Shown in pieces: positions 15,449 to 25,579 of a stretch of 32,916 nt of DNA. Numbering within the stretch: position 1 is the first letter of the stretch; the number at the start of each line of letters is the position of its first letter. A program made the translations under genes and the position numbers. This DNA comes from Candidatus Zixiibacteriota bacterium. GTDB taxonomy: Bacteria; Zixibacteria; MSB-5A5; SM1-73. The stretch covers positions 1 to 32,916 of the forward strand of contig JAOZNS010000003.1 in the NCBI GenBank assembly GCA_029933635.1, written 5' to 3'. The notes under the pieces are model-generated. The model worked only from the letters and a program-made list of their open reading frames with translations. It ran no database searches and was not told where the DNA came from.

Positions 15449-16558
15449 TCATCTATAGATTTTTACCCTTTTCTTCAAAAGTCTGTCCATCTCATCAACC
15501 AAAAGTGATGTTGCCTCGGGTCTGCTCACCTCTTTGCTTTTCTCCGCCATCCGTTTCAATTTGGCCGAATTAGAAAGAAGAGAACGAATCTGCACGGAGA
15601 GTTTTTCTGCGGTTAGGTCCCTTTGCAGTATCATCTTTGAAGCCCCCTTTTCTTGTAGACTTTCGGCATTATGTCTTTGATGATCTCCGGTGGCGAAGGG
15701 AAAAGGGATGAGTATGGAGGGTTTCCCGCAGGCGGTGATCTCCGCTAAGGTTAATGCTCCTGCCCGGGAAACCACCAAATCCGAAGCCGCATACGCAGAT
15801 CCCATGTTTCGAATGAATGGATAGACCGCGCATTTAATTTTTTTTCCTTTCACCTTCTGAGAGATCCGAGGAAAATCCGCTTCTCCGGTCTGCCACAGAA
15901 CTTGCCATTCGGGCGGAAGCAAATCCAAGCATTGCAAAAATACAGAATTTATGGCATGAGCACCCTGACTGCCGCCGAAAACGAATATGGTGGCTTTTCC
16001 CTGATCCAATCCAAATTCCTTCAGGGCATGACTTCGCTTCGCCTGGAGAAGATCTCCTCTTATGGGATTTCCGATGACAGTCAATTTTTTTCTTTGGCGG
16101 AAATACCGGACCGATTCTGGATAGGAGAGACATACCCGGTCCACGAAATGGATCAAAAATCGGGTGGAGATTCCCGGGTAGCTGTTCTGCTCCTGGATCA
16201 TGGTGGGCACCTTCAATAAGCTGGCCAAAAGGACCACCGGAAAGCTCACATATCCCCCGGTTCCCACCACCAGATGGGGTTTGGTCTGATTTAATATCTT
16301 GATGGCTTGATAAAAACCTCTCAAAAGATAAAACCAGAGGAACAGGTTGGATAGAAAAGAGCTTCTGGCGAATCCTTTCGTCTGAATAAACACCAGCTTA
16401 AAACCATGTAAAGGAACGACCTTTCTTTCCAGTCCCTCCTTGGTTCCCACGAAGATAAGCTGACTTTGGGGAACTCTCTTTTTGAACTCCTTGGCCATGG
16501 CTATTGCCGGAAAGATGTGTCCGCCGGTCTTTCCTCCTGCAAATATGACTCTTATCAT
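15449..16558 (-). CDS. murG: MurG, lipid II-forming N-acetylglucosaminyltransferase
   Basis: 369 residues, GT28 family. Transfers GlcNAc from UDP-GlcNAc to lipid I on the inner face of the membrane, giving lipid II. The Gly-rich loop FAGGKTGGHIFPA (6-18), VVGTGGYVSFP, FGGSQGAHAIN and SRAGALTLAEI with PFPFATGDHQ are typical. The ATG overlaps the ftsW stop by 4 nt (ATGA), a coupled pair whose products act in sequence. A 75-nt gap precedes murC. Confidence 0.97.
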   Translation of the reverse strand: MIRVIFAGGKTGGHIFPAIAMAKEFKKRVPQSQLIFVGTKEGLERKVVPLHGFKLVFIQTKGFARSSFLSNLFLWFYLLRGFYQAIKILNQTKPHLVVGTGGYVSFPVVLLASLLKVPTMIQEQNSYPGISTRFLIHFVDRVCLSYPESVRYFRQRKKLTVIGNPIRGDLLQAKRSHALKEFGLDQGKATIFVFGGSQGAHAINSVFLQCLDLLPPEWQVLWQTGEADFPRISQKVKGKKIKCAVYPFIRNMGSAYAASDLVVSRAGALTLAEITACGKPSILIPFPFATGDHQRHNAESLQEKGASKMILQRDLTAEKLSVQIRSLLSNSAKLKRMAEKSKEVSRPEATSLLVDEMDRLLKKRVKIYR

Positions 16559-17679
16559 ATCCTTGTTGTGCCCACAATGCGACGCGCTGGAACGAACTTG
16601 GTCTGTCTGGAGATGTTTAGAAGAATTCCCATCCCGAGCGAAGAAAAGACCAAAGATGAACCACCATAGCTTAAAAAGGGCATGGGGAGTCCTGTGGTGG
16701 GCAAAAGCCCTACCACCACGCTCGCATTGATTATAACTCCCACAAAGATGCTGAAAGTTATCCCGAATGCCAGAAGATATCCAAAATCGTCTGAGGCTTT
16801 TTGTGCAATAGACATTCCCTTTGCGGTCAAAAGAAGAAACAAAATCAAGATAGCTGAAGCTCCTAAGAATCCCAATTCCTCGCCGGTGGTGGCGAAGATG
16901 AAATCGGTATAGGGCTCAGGCAGAAAGAAAAGCTTTGCCTTCCCTTCACCCAGCCCCACCCCCAAAATCTCACCTGAACCCAAAGCCAAGACGGACTGCT
17001 TCATCTGATAGTTTCCTTTGAGGGGATCCTCCAAAGAATTGAGATAATCATTTACTCGTGCCTTTTTATACCCGAGGAGAAATACCAAGATGCATACACT
17101 TAAAATCAGAGGAGCAACGATCAAAAGAAGGTGTCGAACCTTCGCTCCGGCCACAAACAGCATCCCCAGAACAACCGAGGATAGAACCAGAACCGCTCCA
17201 AGATGGGGTTGTTTCAAGATCAAAACGGCGGCCACCCCGAAGATCGCGAAATAGGGGAGAAGAACAGACTTAAGCTCTTTTATTTGACCTTTCCTTCTAC
17301 TTAAAGAAGAGGCCATGAACAGTATCAGAGCATATTTAAAAAGCTCAGAAGGCTGAAAGTTCACCGGTCCAAGCTTTATCCATCGATTGGCTCCCCTGGT
17401 GGAGGGAAATAACAGCACCGTCACCAGCAGAAGAAGTGAAAGAAGTAGGACCAAAGGAGAGATTTTTTCGAATCGATGGTAGTCCACCTTGGTCAGAATC
17501 AAAATCAGTGCTACGGAGATGATCGCCCAGATAGCCTGCCTTTGGACAAAGAAGGTGGAACTTCCCATTTTTTCGGAAGCAAGTATGGCTGAGGCGGAAT
17601 AGACCATCACCACTCCAAAGGCTATTAAGATTAAGACTACCAACATCAAAAGATAATCTGGTCTGGATTTATCGATCAT
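16555..17679 (-). CDS. ftsW: FtsW, SEDS-family septal peptidoglycan polymerase
   Basis: 374 residues with about ten membrane helices. SEDS glycosyltransferase that polymerises lipid II together with its cognate PBP FtsI. Visible signatures are GANRWIKLGPVNFQPSEL (about 96-113), SRRKGQIK, EPYTDFIFATTGEELG (the conserved acidic residue D259) and LPTTGLPMPFLSYGGSS (326-342). It is FtsW rather than RodA by its place in the dcw cluster. It lies 12 nt after murD and overlaps murG by 4 nt. Confidence 0.95.
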   Translation of the reverse strand: MIDKSRPDYLLMLVVLILIAFGVVMVYSASAILASEKMGSSTFFVQRQAIWAIISVALILILTKVDYHRFEKISPLVLLLSLLLLVTVLLFPSTRGANRWIKLGPVNFQPSELFKYALILFMASSLSRRKGQIKELKSVLLPYFAIFGVAAVLILKQPHLGAVLVLSSVVLGMLFVAGAKVRHLLLIVAPLILSVCILVFLLGYKKARVNDYLNSLEDPLKGNYQMKQSVLALGSGEILGVGLGEGKAKLFFLPEPYTDFIFATTGEELGFLGASAILILFLLLTAKGMSIAQKASDDFGYLLAFGITFSIFVGVIINASVVVGLLPTTGLPMPFLSYGGSSLVFSSLGMGILLNISRQTKFVPARRIVGTTRI

Positions 17680-17691
17680 CTGACCTTTTCC

Positions 17692-19077
17692 TTAGGGATT
17701 AACAGTGGCACCATGCCTTCGAGCTAATTCTTTTACACCGGATTTGAATACGTTTCCTCGGTGCTGGTAATCCTTAAACATATCGAAGCTGGCACAGCCC
17801 GGAGATAACAAGACGGTATCATTTAGGGAGGCTTTTCTGAAACTTTGGCGCACCGCCTCCTCCAGAGAGTCGGAGAAAAAACAGGGGACCAAATCGCCAA
17901 GGGCCCGTTTGATCGTTTCCTTTGCCTCCCCTATCAGGATCAATGCCTTTACGTTTTTCTGAACCAGCTCTCTCAGTTTGGAGAAATCTCCTCCCTTGTC
18001 TTTGCCACCGCCAATGAGAATAATTGGCGGGGTTACGCTCTGCAGAGCATACCACACCGACTCCACGTTGGTGGCTTTGGAATCGTTAATAAAGCTTACC
18101 CCGGAGATGGTGGCCACCTGCTCCAACCTATGCTCCAACCCTTTGAAACCTCTTAAAGCGCTCTGCATGGACTGAGGTGCAACTCCCAAGATGCCACAGA
18201 TGGTGCAGGCAGCAGATGCATTAGAAAGATTGTGGGGACCTTTGATGCTTATCTGGCAGGTCTTTATGATCTCCTGCTCCTTTCCGTTCCATCTTAGGAC
18301 CAACTTTCCATCTTTGACGAAGGTTCCCTCCTCCACCTCCCTTTGAGTGGTGAAAAAGACCTTTCTGCTTTTTCCGTATGAGGAGAGCTTGAGGCTATTT
18401 GGGTCGTCTGCGTTTAACACGGCGAAATCTTTCTCGGTCTGATTTTCCAAAATGCGCAGCTTTGCCTCCATATACGATTTCAAATCGGGATGGCGATCCA
18501 GATGATCCGGGGTGATATTCAGAATCGAGGATACGTATGGCTGAAACTCCTCAATTCTTTCCAACTGAAAGCTGGAAAGCTCCAGAACCAAAAAGCCATC
18601 TGAGGAGATCTTTTCTACTAGGCTCGAGAAGGGAATACCAATGTTTCCTCCCACCTGAAATTCCCTTTCGTCCTCCTTCAATATTTCACCTACCAAACTT
18701 ACCGTGGTGCTCTTCCCATTAGAGCCGGTGATTCCGATGATCTTTGCATCGGTCAGCCAGAATGCCACCTCGATTTCGGAAAGTATGGGCACTCCCAAAT
18801 CCTCAGCCTGGGACAGGATAGGAATCTTAGGAGGGATGCCGGGACTTACCACCAGAAAGTCCTTATCCCGGATAGCCCTTGAGGTATGTCCACCTGTCTC
18901 AAAATCTATGTTCCACTTTTTAAGTTGACTTATCTCCGAGGTCAAAAGTTCCTTTGATTTAAGCTCGGATACGAAAACATCCGCCCCTGTTTTCTTAAGC
19001 AGTTTGGCACAGGCAAGACCAGTTCTTGCCATCCCCAAAACTGAAATTCTTTTTCCTATGATCCTGTCCTTTCTCAT
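17692..19077 (-). CDS. murD: MurD, UDP-MurNAc-L-Ala D-glutamate ligase
   Basis: 461 residues. Adds D-Glu in the second ligation step of the peptide stem. ATP loop GITGSNGKSTT (115-125), ILNITPDHLDRH, and FINDSKATNVESVWYAL with LIGGGKDKGGDF match MurD. The start ATG lies 171 nt after the mraY stop; this gap is unusually long for this cluster and holds no supported gene. The + strand frame opposite (19087-19272) looks spurious. Confidence 0.97.
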   Translation of the reverse strand: MRKDRIIGKRISVLGMARTGLACAKLLKKTGADVFVSELKSKELLTSEISQLKKWNIDFETGGHTSRAIRDKDFLVVSPGIPPKIPILSQAEDLGVPILSEIEVAFWLTDAKIIGITGSNGKSTTVSLVGEILKEDEREFQVGGNIGIPFSSLVEKISSDGFLVLELSSFQLERIEEFQPYVSSILNITPDHLDRHPDLKSYMEAKLRILENQTEKDFAVLNADDPNSLKLSSYGKSRKVFFTTQREVEEGTFVKDGKLVLRWNGKEQEIIKTCQISIKGPHNLSNASAACTICGILGVAPQSMQSALRGFKGLEHRLEQVATISGVSFINDSKATNVESVWYALQSVTPPIILIGGGKDKGGDFSKLRELVQKNVKALILIGEAKETIKRALGDLVPCFFSDSLEEAVRQSFRKASLNDTVLLSPGCASFDMFKDYQHRGNVFKSGVKELARRHGATVNP

Positions 19078-19248
19078 AAAAATTCGGTGCTGAAGTTGAA
19101 ACCAATCCTTATAGTTTACATCCTTTTTGCCTTTCCCCTTTGTTTTCCCTCTTCACAGATGCGAAGCAGGGATTGTGGGGTGAAGCTTTCAGATTGTCAA
19201 ACTGTTTTTCTCAACATAATCAACGGTGAGAGACATATGATCCACTTT
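19078..19248. other. 171-nt gap between mraY and murD
   Basis: No gene supported. It contains CTTCAC and GTGAAG arms about 30 nt apart that could form a stem in RNA, and otherwise nothing clear. It could host an internal promoter or a regulatory structure for the distal half of the cluster, but I see no convincing promoter. Confidence 0.3.
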
Positions 19249-20334
19249 TTATCGTATCTTAAGGGTGCTTAAGGTCAAAAGCGCTAAAATTGCGCCAGCG
19301 ATCCAGAATCGGACCACCACCTGCGGCTCCTTCCATCCTGAAAGTTCAAAATGGTGATGTAAAGGCGCCATACGGAACACCCTCTTTCCCCAGGTTTGAA
19401 AGACAAATACCTGAATGATCACCGAGAGGGCTTCTGCCACAAAGACGCCACCCACGATCAAAAGCAACATCTCCTTTTTTATGAGGATGGATAAGGCGCC
19501 AAATGCTCCCCCTAATGCTAAGGCGCCGGTGTCGCCCATGAACACCTGAGCAGGGTAGGTGTTGAACCATAAAAACCCCAAAGCCGCTCCCACCACAGCT
19601 CCGCAGAAGATGGTCAACTCCCCGGCTCCCTCCAGATAGATTATGGATAGATAATGGGAGAAGTCCACTCGACCGGTGATATAGCACAGACCAGCGAAAG
19701 CAAAGGCACATAAGCCAATCAACCCAATGGCTAAGCCATCCAGTCCATCGGTTAAATTCACCGCGTTGGAGGCGCCGGTGATCACCAGGATCACCAAGGG
19801 GATGTAGAATATTCCAAAATTTACAAAATAGTTTTTAAAAAACAAAATATCTGAGGCAGTGTTAAAGTTGGAGGAAGGGGGAAACACGCGCAAGAGCAGG
19901 CCCAGAAGCACGCCCAAAGCAACCTGTCCGGCAAGCTTTTTTCTTCCGACCATTCCCCTGGGCTGATGTTTAATCGCTTTAAGATAATCATCCATAAATC
20001 CCAAAAGCCCCATCCAGACGGTAACCAGAAGGATCAAACGAATGTAAAGATTGGTCAAATCGGCCCACAAAAGGGTAGGAATCACCACGGAGAACAAAAT
20101 GATTATCCCTCCCATGGTAGGGGTTCCTTCCTTAACTTTATGGGTGGAGGGTCCCTCATCTCTTATCTTTTCGCAGACCTTTCTATCCTTCAACTTCCGG
20201 ATGATTATGGGTCCTAAAATCAGGCTGATTAGAAGGGCTGTGAGGGTGGCGCCAGCGGTTCTGAAGGTTATATATCTGAAGAGATTAAAAAGTATGAAAA
20301 CCTTGGTTAAAGGGTAAAGCAGATGGTAAAGCAT
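19249..20334 (-). CDS. mraY: MraY, phospho-MurNAc-pentapeptide translocase
   Basis: 361 residues, about ten membrane helices. Transfers phospho-MurNAc-pentapeptide to undecaprenyl phosphate, making lipid I. Catalytic and binding motifs are visible: FMDDYLK (D115, D116), NAVNLTDGLDGLAIG (190-204), MGDTGALALGG (about 266-276) and PLHHHFELSGWKE (324-336). Full length. It begins 68 nt after murF. Confidence 0.98.
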   Translation of the reverse strand: MLYHLLYPLTKVFILFNLFRYITFRTAGATLTALLISLILGPIIIRKLKDRKVCEKIRDEGPSTHKVKEGTPTMGGIIILFSVVIPTLLWADLTNLYIRLILLVTVWMGLLGFMDDYLKAIKHQPRGMVGRKKLAGQVALGVLLGLLLRVFPPSSNFNTASDILFFKNYFVNFGIFYIPLVILVITGASNAVNLTDGLDGLAIGLIGLCAFAFAGLCYITGRVDFSHYLSIIYLEGAGELTIFCGAVVGAALGFLWFNTYPAQVFMGDTGALALGGAFGALSILIKKEMLLLIVGGVFVAEALSVIIQVFVFQTWGKRVFRMAPLHHHFELSGWKEPQVVVRFWIAGAILALLTLSTLKIR

Positions 20335-20402
20335 CCCATTCCTACAGCAGTTTGTTAGGTTGATAATCCGTCATCTTCCTGGCTGAAAAGATCATGTTTC
20401 AA

Positions 20403-21815
20403 TCAGTTCTGTCGGGAGTAAAGATTTTTTAAACTGAAAACCACCTCTTCGGTTCTCATCTTTCTAGATCCTTTGACTAAAACCACATCTCCCCCCTTCA
20501 AATTCTCTTGGAGGTAAAGGCTAACCTGTTGGTTGCTTTTAAAACTTAGAATGTTATGGGGACTCATGCCGGCTTGTTTTGCTCCCTCCCCAATGAAGCC
20601 AGCCAGCTCCCCCACCAGGAGGAGCAAATCCACCCCTGATTTGGTCGCCTTCCTTCCTACCTCCAGATGAAAATCCACTGCCTTCTCTCCTAACTCCAAC
20701 ATGTCTGCCAAAACAGCAATCCTTCGCCCTGAGGTCTTTATCTTTTTAAGAGTTTCTAAAGCTATCTCAACAGAGACAGGATTTGCATTGTAACTATCGT
20801 TAATCACCCTTATGTCGTTGAGACGGATAAGTTCCATCCTCAACTCCGAAGGGGTATATTGTTCCAAGCTCTGCTTGATTTTCTGGGAATCCACCTCCAA
20901 AAGGCTTCCCACCGCAAATGCGGCTAAGGCGTTATAGACGTTATGAATACCCAGAAGCTTCAAGTTGACCATCAGCTCCTTATTCGCTCGAAAGCTGATG
21001 TAGCCATCCCCGTTGGCAACGATTTTGTCTGCGGTAAAATCTGCTTCCTTTTCTATGCCGAAGCTTATCACCCTTTCGTCCTTTTTCTTTTGCCGTATTC
21101 GGCTTGATAGTATGGGGTCGTCTGCGTTCAGAATCAGGGTTTTAGGGGAGGACATGTTGTCCGGGAGTTCAAATTTCGCCTGGGCGATCCTTTGAAGGCT
21201 CTGCATCGATTCCAAATGGGCTGGTCCTATGTTGGTGATTACGCCGATTTGAGGATTTGTCATTTGGGCGAGCATTCCTATCTCTCCAAGATTGCTCATG
21301 CCCAGCTCCACCACCAAAACCTCTGAATCGGAGTTGAGTTGAAACAAAGTAAGTGGCACACCAATCAGATTGTTATAACTTTTAGGCGAGCTTACCACCT
21401 TGAATCGAGCGGACAATACCTGGGCTATCATGTCTTTGGTTGTGGTCTTGCCGTTTGTCCCGGTTACAGCCACGGTGGGTATATCAAACTTTCGTCTGTG
21501 CCAGAATGCCAGCTTCCTTAAAGCCTTTTTCGTATCCTCAACAAAAACCACCGCGACTTTATCAAAAATCTTTGAATCTATCATCTGTTGCTTATCCTTA
21601 GCCAGCACCAACGCTGAGGCGCCCTTTTGCACAGCGGATTTGGCAAATTGATGACCATCGAACCTCTCACCAGGGATGGCAATAAAAAGATTCCCTCTCC
21701 TTAGGTTGCGCGAGTCTATGCTGATGCCCCGAATCAGTTCATTTCTGTTATGAGGAGGTTTCTGACTTTCTCCTTGAACCACATGAGTCAATTCTTCTAA
21801 ACTTATCTGAAACAT
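20403..21815 (-). CDS. murF: MurF, UDP-MurNAc-tripeptide D-Ala-D-Ala ligase
   Basis: 470 residues. Adds D-Ala-D-Ala to the tripeptide, completing the pentapeptide precursor. ATP loop VTGTNGKTTTKDMI (117-130), NIGPAHLE, and INDSYNANPVS in the C-terminal third are typical of MurF. It follows murE by 44 nt. Its D-Ala-D-Ala substrate requires a Ddl ligase, which is not encoded in this window. Confidence 0.97.
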   Translation of the reverse strand: MFQISLEELTHVVQGESQKPPHNRNELIRGISIDSRNLRRGNLFIAIPGERFDGHQFAKSAVQKGASALVLAKDKQQMIDSKIFDKVAVVFVEDTKKALRKLAFWHRRKFDIPTVAVTGTNGKTTTKDMIAQVLSARFKVVSSPKSYNNLIGVPLTLFQLNSDSEVLVVELGMSNLGEIGMLAQMTNPQIGVITNIGPAHLESMQSLQRIAQAKFELPDNMSSPKTLILNADDPILSSRIRQKKKDERVISFGIEKEADFTADKIVANGDGYISFRANKELMVNLKLLGIHNVYNALAAFAVGSLLEVDSQKIKQSLEQYTPSELRMELIRLNDIRVINDSYNANPVSVEIALETLKKIKTSGRRIAVLADMLELGEKAVDFHLEVGRKATKSGVDLLLLVGELAGFIGEGAKQAGMSPHNILSFKSNQQVSLYLQENLKGGDVVLVKGSRKMRTEEVVFSLKNLYSRQN

Positions 21816-21859
21816 AGTATTTTGGGACGCCCATTTGCAGGGCGATTCATCAATTGTCC

Positions 21860-23353
21860 TTACTGACCGGATTTAGTTAATGCCGAAGCACCCAACAGCT
21901 CCAGCACCGTCTCCTTGTCTGAGAAATGGATTTTTTTGTTTCCCACCATCTGATAATCCTCATGTCCTTTTCCTGCCAGAATCAGAGTATCTCCCGGTTG
22001 GGCTATCTCCAATGCTTTCTTGATGCCTTCCCTTCTGTCAATTATCACCCGAACCTTTCCTTTCTCTTCTATCCCATGCATGATTTGCTGGACGATCACC
22101 TCCGGGTCTTCGGATCGGGGATTGTCTTCGGTCAGAAAGATGAGGTCCGCATACTGAGATGCCACCTTTCCCATCAGAGGTCTTTTGCCCTGATCCCTAT
22201 CACCCCCACATCCAAAAAGGAAAAGCAATCTTTTCTTGGTAAGCTTTCTGGCGGTCTTCAAAAGTCTTTCAAAGGCGTGAGGGGTGTGTCCGTAGTCTAT
22301 CCAGATATTGAAGTCCTGCCCTGCCTGGATTCTTTCCATGCGCCCGGGAATCGAAGTCACCGCTTCCAAGCCCGATTTTATTGTGTCCGGATCTAACTTT
22401 AAGGCAAATCCTGTTGCCACGCTGGCTAAGGCGTTATATATGTTTGACTCTCCGATAAGTTTGAAGTCCAATTTCATCTCCCCTGCTGGAGTTGCTAAGT
22501 CGATTAAAGATCTATCCGGGGTGCAGATGAAATTTGTGGTGAAGAAATCTGCATGGGGATCGTTCAGGGAATAGGTCAGGGATCCGGTTTGGGTCTGTTG
22601 GGAGAAATATCTCCAATTGGGATCATCCACATTCAATACCGCACAGCCGTCCCTTTCTTTCAGCTTCTTGAACAAAAGCCCCTTGGCTTGTCGATAGGCC
22701 TCCATGGTCTTATGAAAATCAAGATGTTCATGATTCAAATTGGTAAATATTGCTACATCAAACAGGGTTCCGTCGACCCGGTGTAAAGCCAAGGCATGAG
22801 AGGAAACCTCCATCACCACAAAGGTAGATTTTTCTTTGAGCATCTGGAAAAACATCCTTTGCAGATCCAGCGATTCTGGAGTGGTGTTTTTTGCCTTTAT
22901 CCTCTGTTCACCTATCCAGTGGGCTATGGTCCCAACCAGCCCTACTTTGCTTTGGTTTTTTTCCAGAACTGATTTCACCAGATAGGAGATGGTGGTCTTT
23001 CCATTGGTGCCGGTGATGCCCACCACTTTGAGCTTCCTAGAAGGGAAACCATAAAATTTGCTGGCCAAAAGGGCTAAAGCCTCTCTGGCATCCGGAACTA
23101 TCACTTTAGCTTTGGCTCTGAAGTCACCATCCTTCTGTGCCACCACCGCCACCGCGCCCCCTTTTAAGGCCGAACGAATATATTTGTGCCCATCGTCTGA
23201 ATACCCTTCTATGGCCACGAAGAGGTCTCCTCGACTTATCTGGCGGGAGTCGTATTCGATCTTCTTTATGGTTAAATCCACCTCTCCCCAGATCTTCTTG
23301 GAAGGAAGCACCTGCAGAAGCTTCTTGAGATTTTGCTCGGTTTTTCTACTCAT
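21860..23353 (-). CDS. murE: MurE, meso-diaminopimelate-adding UDP-MurNAc-dipeptide ligase
   Basis: 497 residues. ATP loop GITGTNGKTT (112-121), NLNHEHLDFH, and YGHTPHAFE are typical. The DNPR motif at 410-413 (TEDNPRSEDP) is the one that selects meso-diaminopimelate; lysine-adding MurE enzymes carry a different sequence there. The peptide stem is thus probably Gram-negative type. The start ATG lies 189 nt after the ftsI stop, the longest gap inside the cluster. Confidence 0.97.
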   Translation of the reverse strand: MSRKTEQNLKKLLQVLPSKKIWGEVDLTIKKIEYDSRQISRGDLFVAIEGYSDDGHKYIRSALKGGAVAVVAQKDGDFRAKAKVIVPDAREALALLASKFYGFPSRKLKVVGITGTNGKTTISYLVKSVLEKNQSKVGLVGTIAHWIGEQRIKAKNTTPESLDLQRMFFQMLKEKSTFVVMEVSSHALALHRVDGTLFDVAIFTNLNHEHLDFHKTMEAYRQAKGLLFKKLKERDGCAVLNVDDPNWRYFSQQTQTGSLTYSLNDPHADFFTTNFICTPDRSLIDLATPAGEMKLDFKLIGESNIYNALASVATGFALKLDPDTIKSGLEAVTSIPGRMERIQAGQDFNIWIDYGHTPHAFERLLKTARKLTKKRLLFLFGCGGDRDQGKRPLMGKVASQYADLIFLTEDNPRSEDPEVIVQQIMHGIEEKGKVRVIIDRREGIKKALEIAQPGDTLILAGKGHEDYQMVGNKKIHFSDKETVLELLGASALTKSGQ

Positions 23354-23542
23354 GTTTGCCAGAAGCTAAAGTCTTGTCCGTTCTCTTAGAAAATGTTTCG
23401 ATTGAAATAGCATAAATGTGTAGCCAGAATTCAAAGTATAAAGCTTTATCTGTCTTGTTGCTTAAACAACTCGTTTGTAGCTTCGCTAATCCGATCATAA
23501 AGATGGCTCTTTGGTATGGATCGCCGTTCTATCATACGTCCA
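23354..23542. other. 189-nt gap between ftsI and murE
   Basis: No gene supported on either strand. A TATACT on the - strand within TTTATACTTTG could be a -10 element for murE, but no good -35 lies at the right distance. An internal promoter is possible, not shown. Confidence 0.25.
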
Positions 23543-25579
23543 TTAAGGCTGGCATCTAATTATGCACCGGGTATCCCGATTTACTCGGGAGTTGGGTTCT
23601 GGAGTCTGTCTCACCACCATTCCGCTTCCCTGGAGATCAAACTGTAAGCCTTCACGGACAAGCACCCTCACTGCCTCTCGGATGGTCATCCCTCGAACGT
23701 CCGGCATCAGCAATTCCTCCTCTGGAGATGGATCCGGAACTGAAAAAAGATCAAAAGCTTGCAGATCTTCCTGGTATAACCTTTTTGAAGTTACATCTGA
23801 ATCGATCTCCCTGCTGGCAGTGGAAACCACACTGCCAGAAGAGGTGACCAGCAGACGATCTGCGGTAAGAGAGACGATTCGCTGGGTGGTTCTTTTAAAC
23901 ACCGGGGCCGCGGTTAATCCTCCCAGATGTTCCTTTTTGGGGCTGTCCAGGATAATCAATCCCACCAGCTGGGGGTCCTCCGCGGGAAAGAATCCTACAA
24001 ACGATGCGATGACGCTTCCTTTTTGGTATCCTCTCTTTCCCGGCTTTGCCTTTTGAGCGGTGCCGGTCTTCCCGCCGATACTTAACCCTTCCATCTTTGC
24101 CTTCCTTCCGGTTCCAAAGCTTACCACTCCCTTCATGAAATCTATCAAAAGGTGAGCGGTTCGTTTGCTGATCACCCTTCTGACCGGCGTGGGGCTTTCT
24201 AATTTTAAAGTATCTTTATTCGTATCGAGGATCGCCTTGACCACAAAGGGTCTCATCAGAATGCCGTCATTGGCTATGGCGGAATATGCACAGACCAGTT
24301 GTAAGGGGGTGAGAGAAATTCCCTGTCCAAATGCGATGCAGGAAAGCACGAAGTCTGACCACCGTTTAGGTGAAGGGATAAAACCTCTTGCTTCTCCTGG
24401 CAGATCGATTCCCGTCTTTTCGCCTATCCCAAAATCGGTTATGTATCGATACAACTTTTCCGGGCCCACCATCATGGCAATCTTAGAAAGAGCGATGTTT
24501 GAGGAATAGATCACGCTTTCCTTGAAGGTTAGCCATCCGTAAGCTTTAACGTCATGGATTGTCCTTTGGCCAATCCTGAACTCTCCATTCTCAGCAAAGA
24601 TGCTATCCTGGGGCTCCAAGACCTTCTCCTCCAAGGCGCAAGCAGCGGTTATGATCTTAAAGGTTGAGCCAGGTTCGAAATTATCACTTATGATTTTGTT
24701 CCTGATGGGCAATCCTTCTTGCTTATTGCAATAAGCCATTGCCAGAATCTCGCCTGTTTTAGGATTCATGAAGATGGCGCCACCCCCATCTGCTTCAGTT
24801 CTTTCTATCCCCCTCTTCAGCTCCTCCTCCACGATGCTCTGCAGTTCCACATCGATGGTTAAAACCAGATTTTTACCGTCCTCTGGTTTCTGGAGGGGAT
24901 ACTCTGCAATCTTATATGAATTTCGGTGTCCATCCCGCTGAAAAATAGCCTTTCCGTCTTTTCCGGCCAGATACCGATCATATTGATATTCCACCCCGGC
25001 AAGTCCTCGATTATCGATGTCTGTAAACCCTAACACCTCTTCGGCTAAATCTCCATACAGATGATACCTTTTGGTCTCATCGATCGTCCAAACCCCCTCC
25101 AACCTTCTTCGTTTTATCCTCTCACTCTCTTTTACCTCCACCTTTCTTTTCAGCCAGACGAACCTCTTACGTTCCTTCAACCTTCTTTTTATCTGGTCAT
25201 TGCCCAGGCCGGACGAGCTAAATGCTTTTGCCACCTGATCGGGGTTTTTAACGCTCTCCGGAATGGCAAAAAAAGATTCCACCGGCAGATTGATGACCAA
25301 AGCCTTCCCATTTCGGTCGTAGATGATTCCCCTTTTTGCCTCAAGTTTGATGTGCTGTTGGTGTTGCTTGGTGGCGATCTTTTTATATTCTGTTCCTTTA
25401 ATGACCTGAATGAAAAAAAGACGGGACAGGATCAAAAGCCATACGATGATTCCCAAGGCAAAGATATGAGAGGTCCTCCCTCTGGAGAACCTGTTCAGGC
25501 TCGAAGGCCTGTGTCTTCCAGAAGGCAAACGGCGCAGTTGGTAAGCGGTTTTACGGCTCTTGTTCGATCTCTTTAGCAA
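23543..25579 (-). CDS. ftsI: FtsI/PBP3-type transpeptidase with C-terminal PASTA domain
   Basis: 678 residues. Class B penicillin-binding protein that crosslinks septal peptidoglycan, partner of FtsW. One N-terminal membrane helix (about 38-58) precedes a dimerisation domain. The transpeptidase motifs are STFK at 305-308, SSN at 359-361 and KTG at 504-506. A single PASTA domain (about 624-677, MPDVRGMTIREAVRVLVREG) ends it, as in many FCB-group and Gram-positive homologues and unlike the E. coli enzyme. The start is a TTG with AGAGG 6 nt upstream, inside ftsL, overlapping it by 29 nt. No ATG lies near this position. Confidence 0.95.
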   Translation of the reverse strand: MLKRSNKSRKTAYQLRRLPSGRHRPSSLNRFSRGRTSHIFALGIIVWLLILSRLFFIQVIKGTEYKKIATKQHQQHIKLEAKRGIIYDRNGKALVINLPVESFFAIPESVKNPDQVAKAFSSSGLGNDQIKRRLKERKRFVWLKRKVEVKESERIKRRRLEGVWTIDETKRYHLYGDLAEEVLGFTDIDNRGLAGVEYQYDRYLAGKDGKAIFQRDGHRNSYKIAEYPLQKPEDGKNLVLTIDVELQSIVEEELKRGIERTEADGGGAIFMNPKTGEILAMAYCNKQEGLPIRNKIISDNFEPGSTFKIITAACALEEKVLEPQDSIFAENGEFRIGQRTIHDVKAYGWLTFKESVIYSSNIALSKIAMMVGPEKLYRYITDFGIGEKTGIDLPGEARGFIPSPKRWSDFVLSCIAFGQGISLTPLQLVCAYSAIANDGILMRPFVVKAILDTNKDTLKLESPTPVRRVISKRTAHLLIDFMKGVVSFGTGRKAKMEGLSIGGKTGTAQKAKPGKRGYQKGSVIASFVGFFPAEDPQLVGLIILDSPKKEHLGGLTAAPVFKRTTQRIVSLTADRLLVTSSGSVVSTASREIDSDVTSKRLYQEDLQAFDLFSVPDPSPEEELLMPDVRGMTIREAVRVLVREGLQFDLQGSGMVVRQTPEPNSRVNRDTRCIIRCQP

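Noticed and set aside
19087..19272. 61-codon frame on the + strand in the mraY-murD gap
   Set aside because: No ribosome binding site, overlaps the mraY end, and has no recognisable features.
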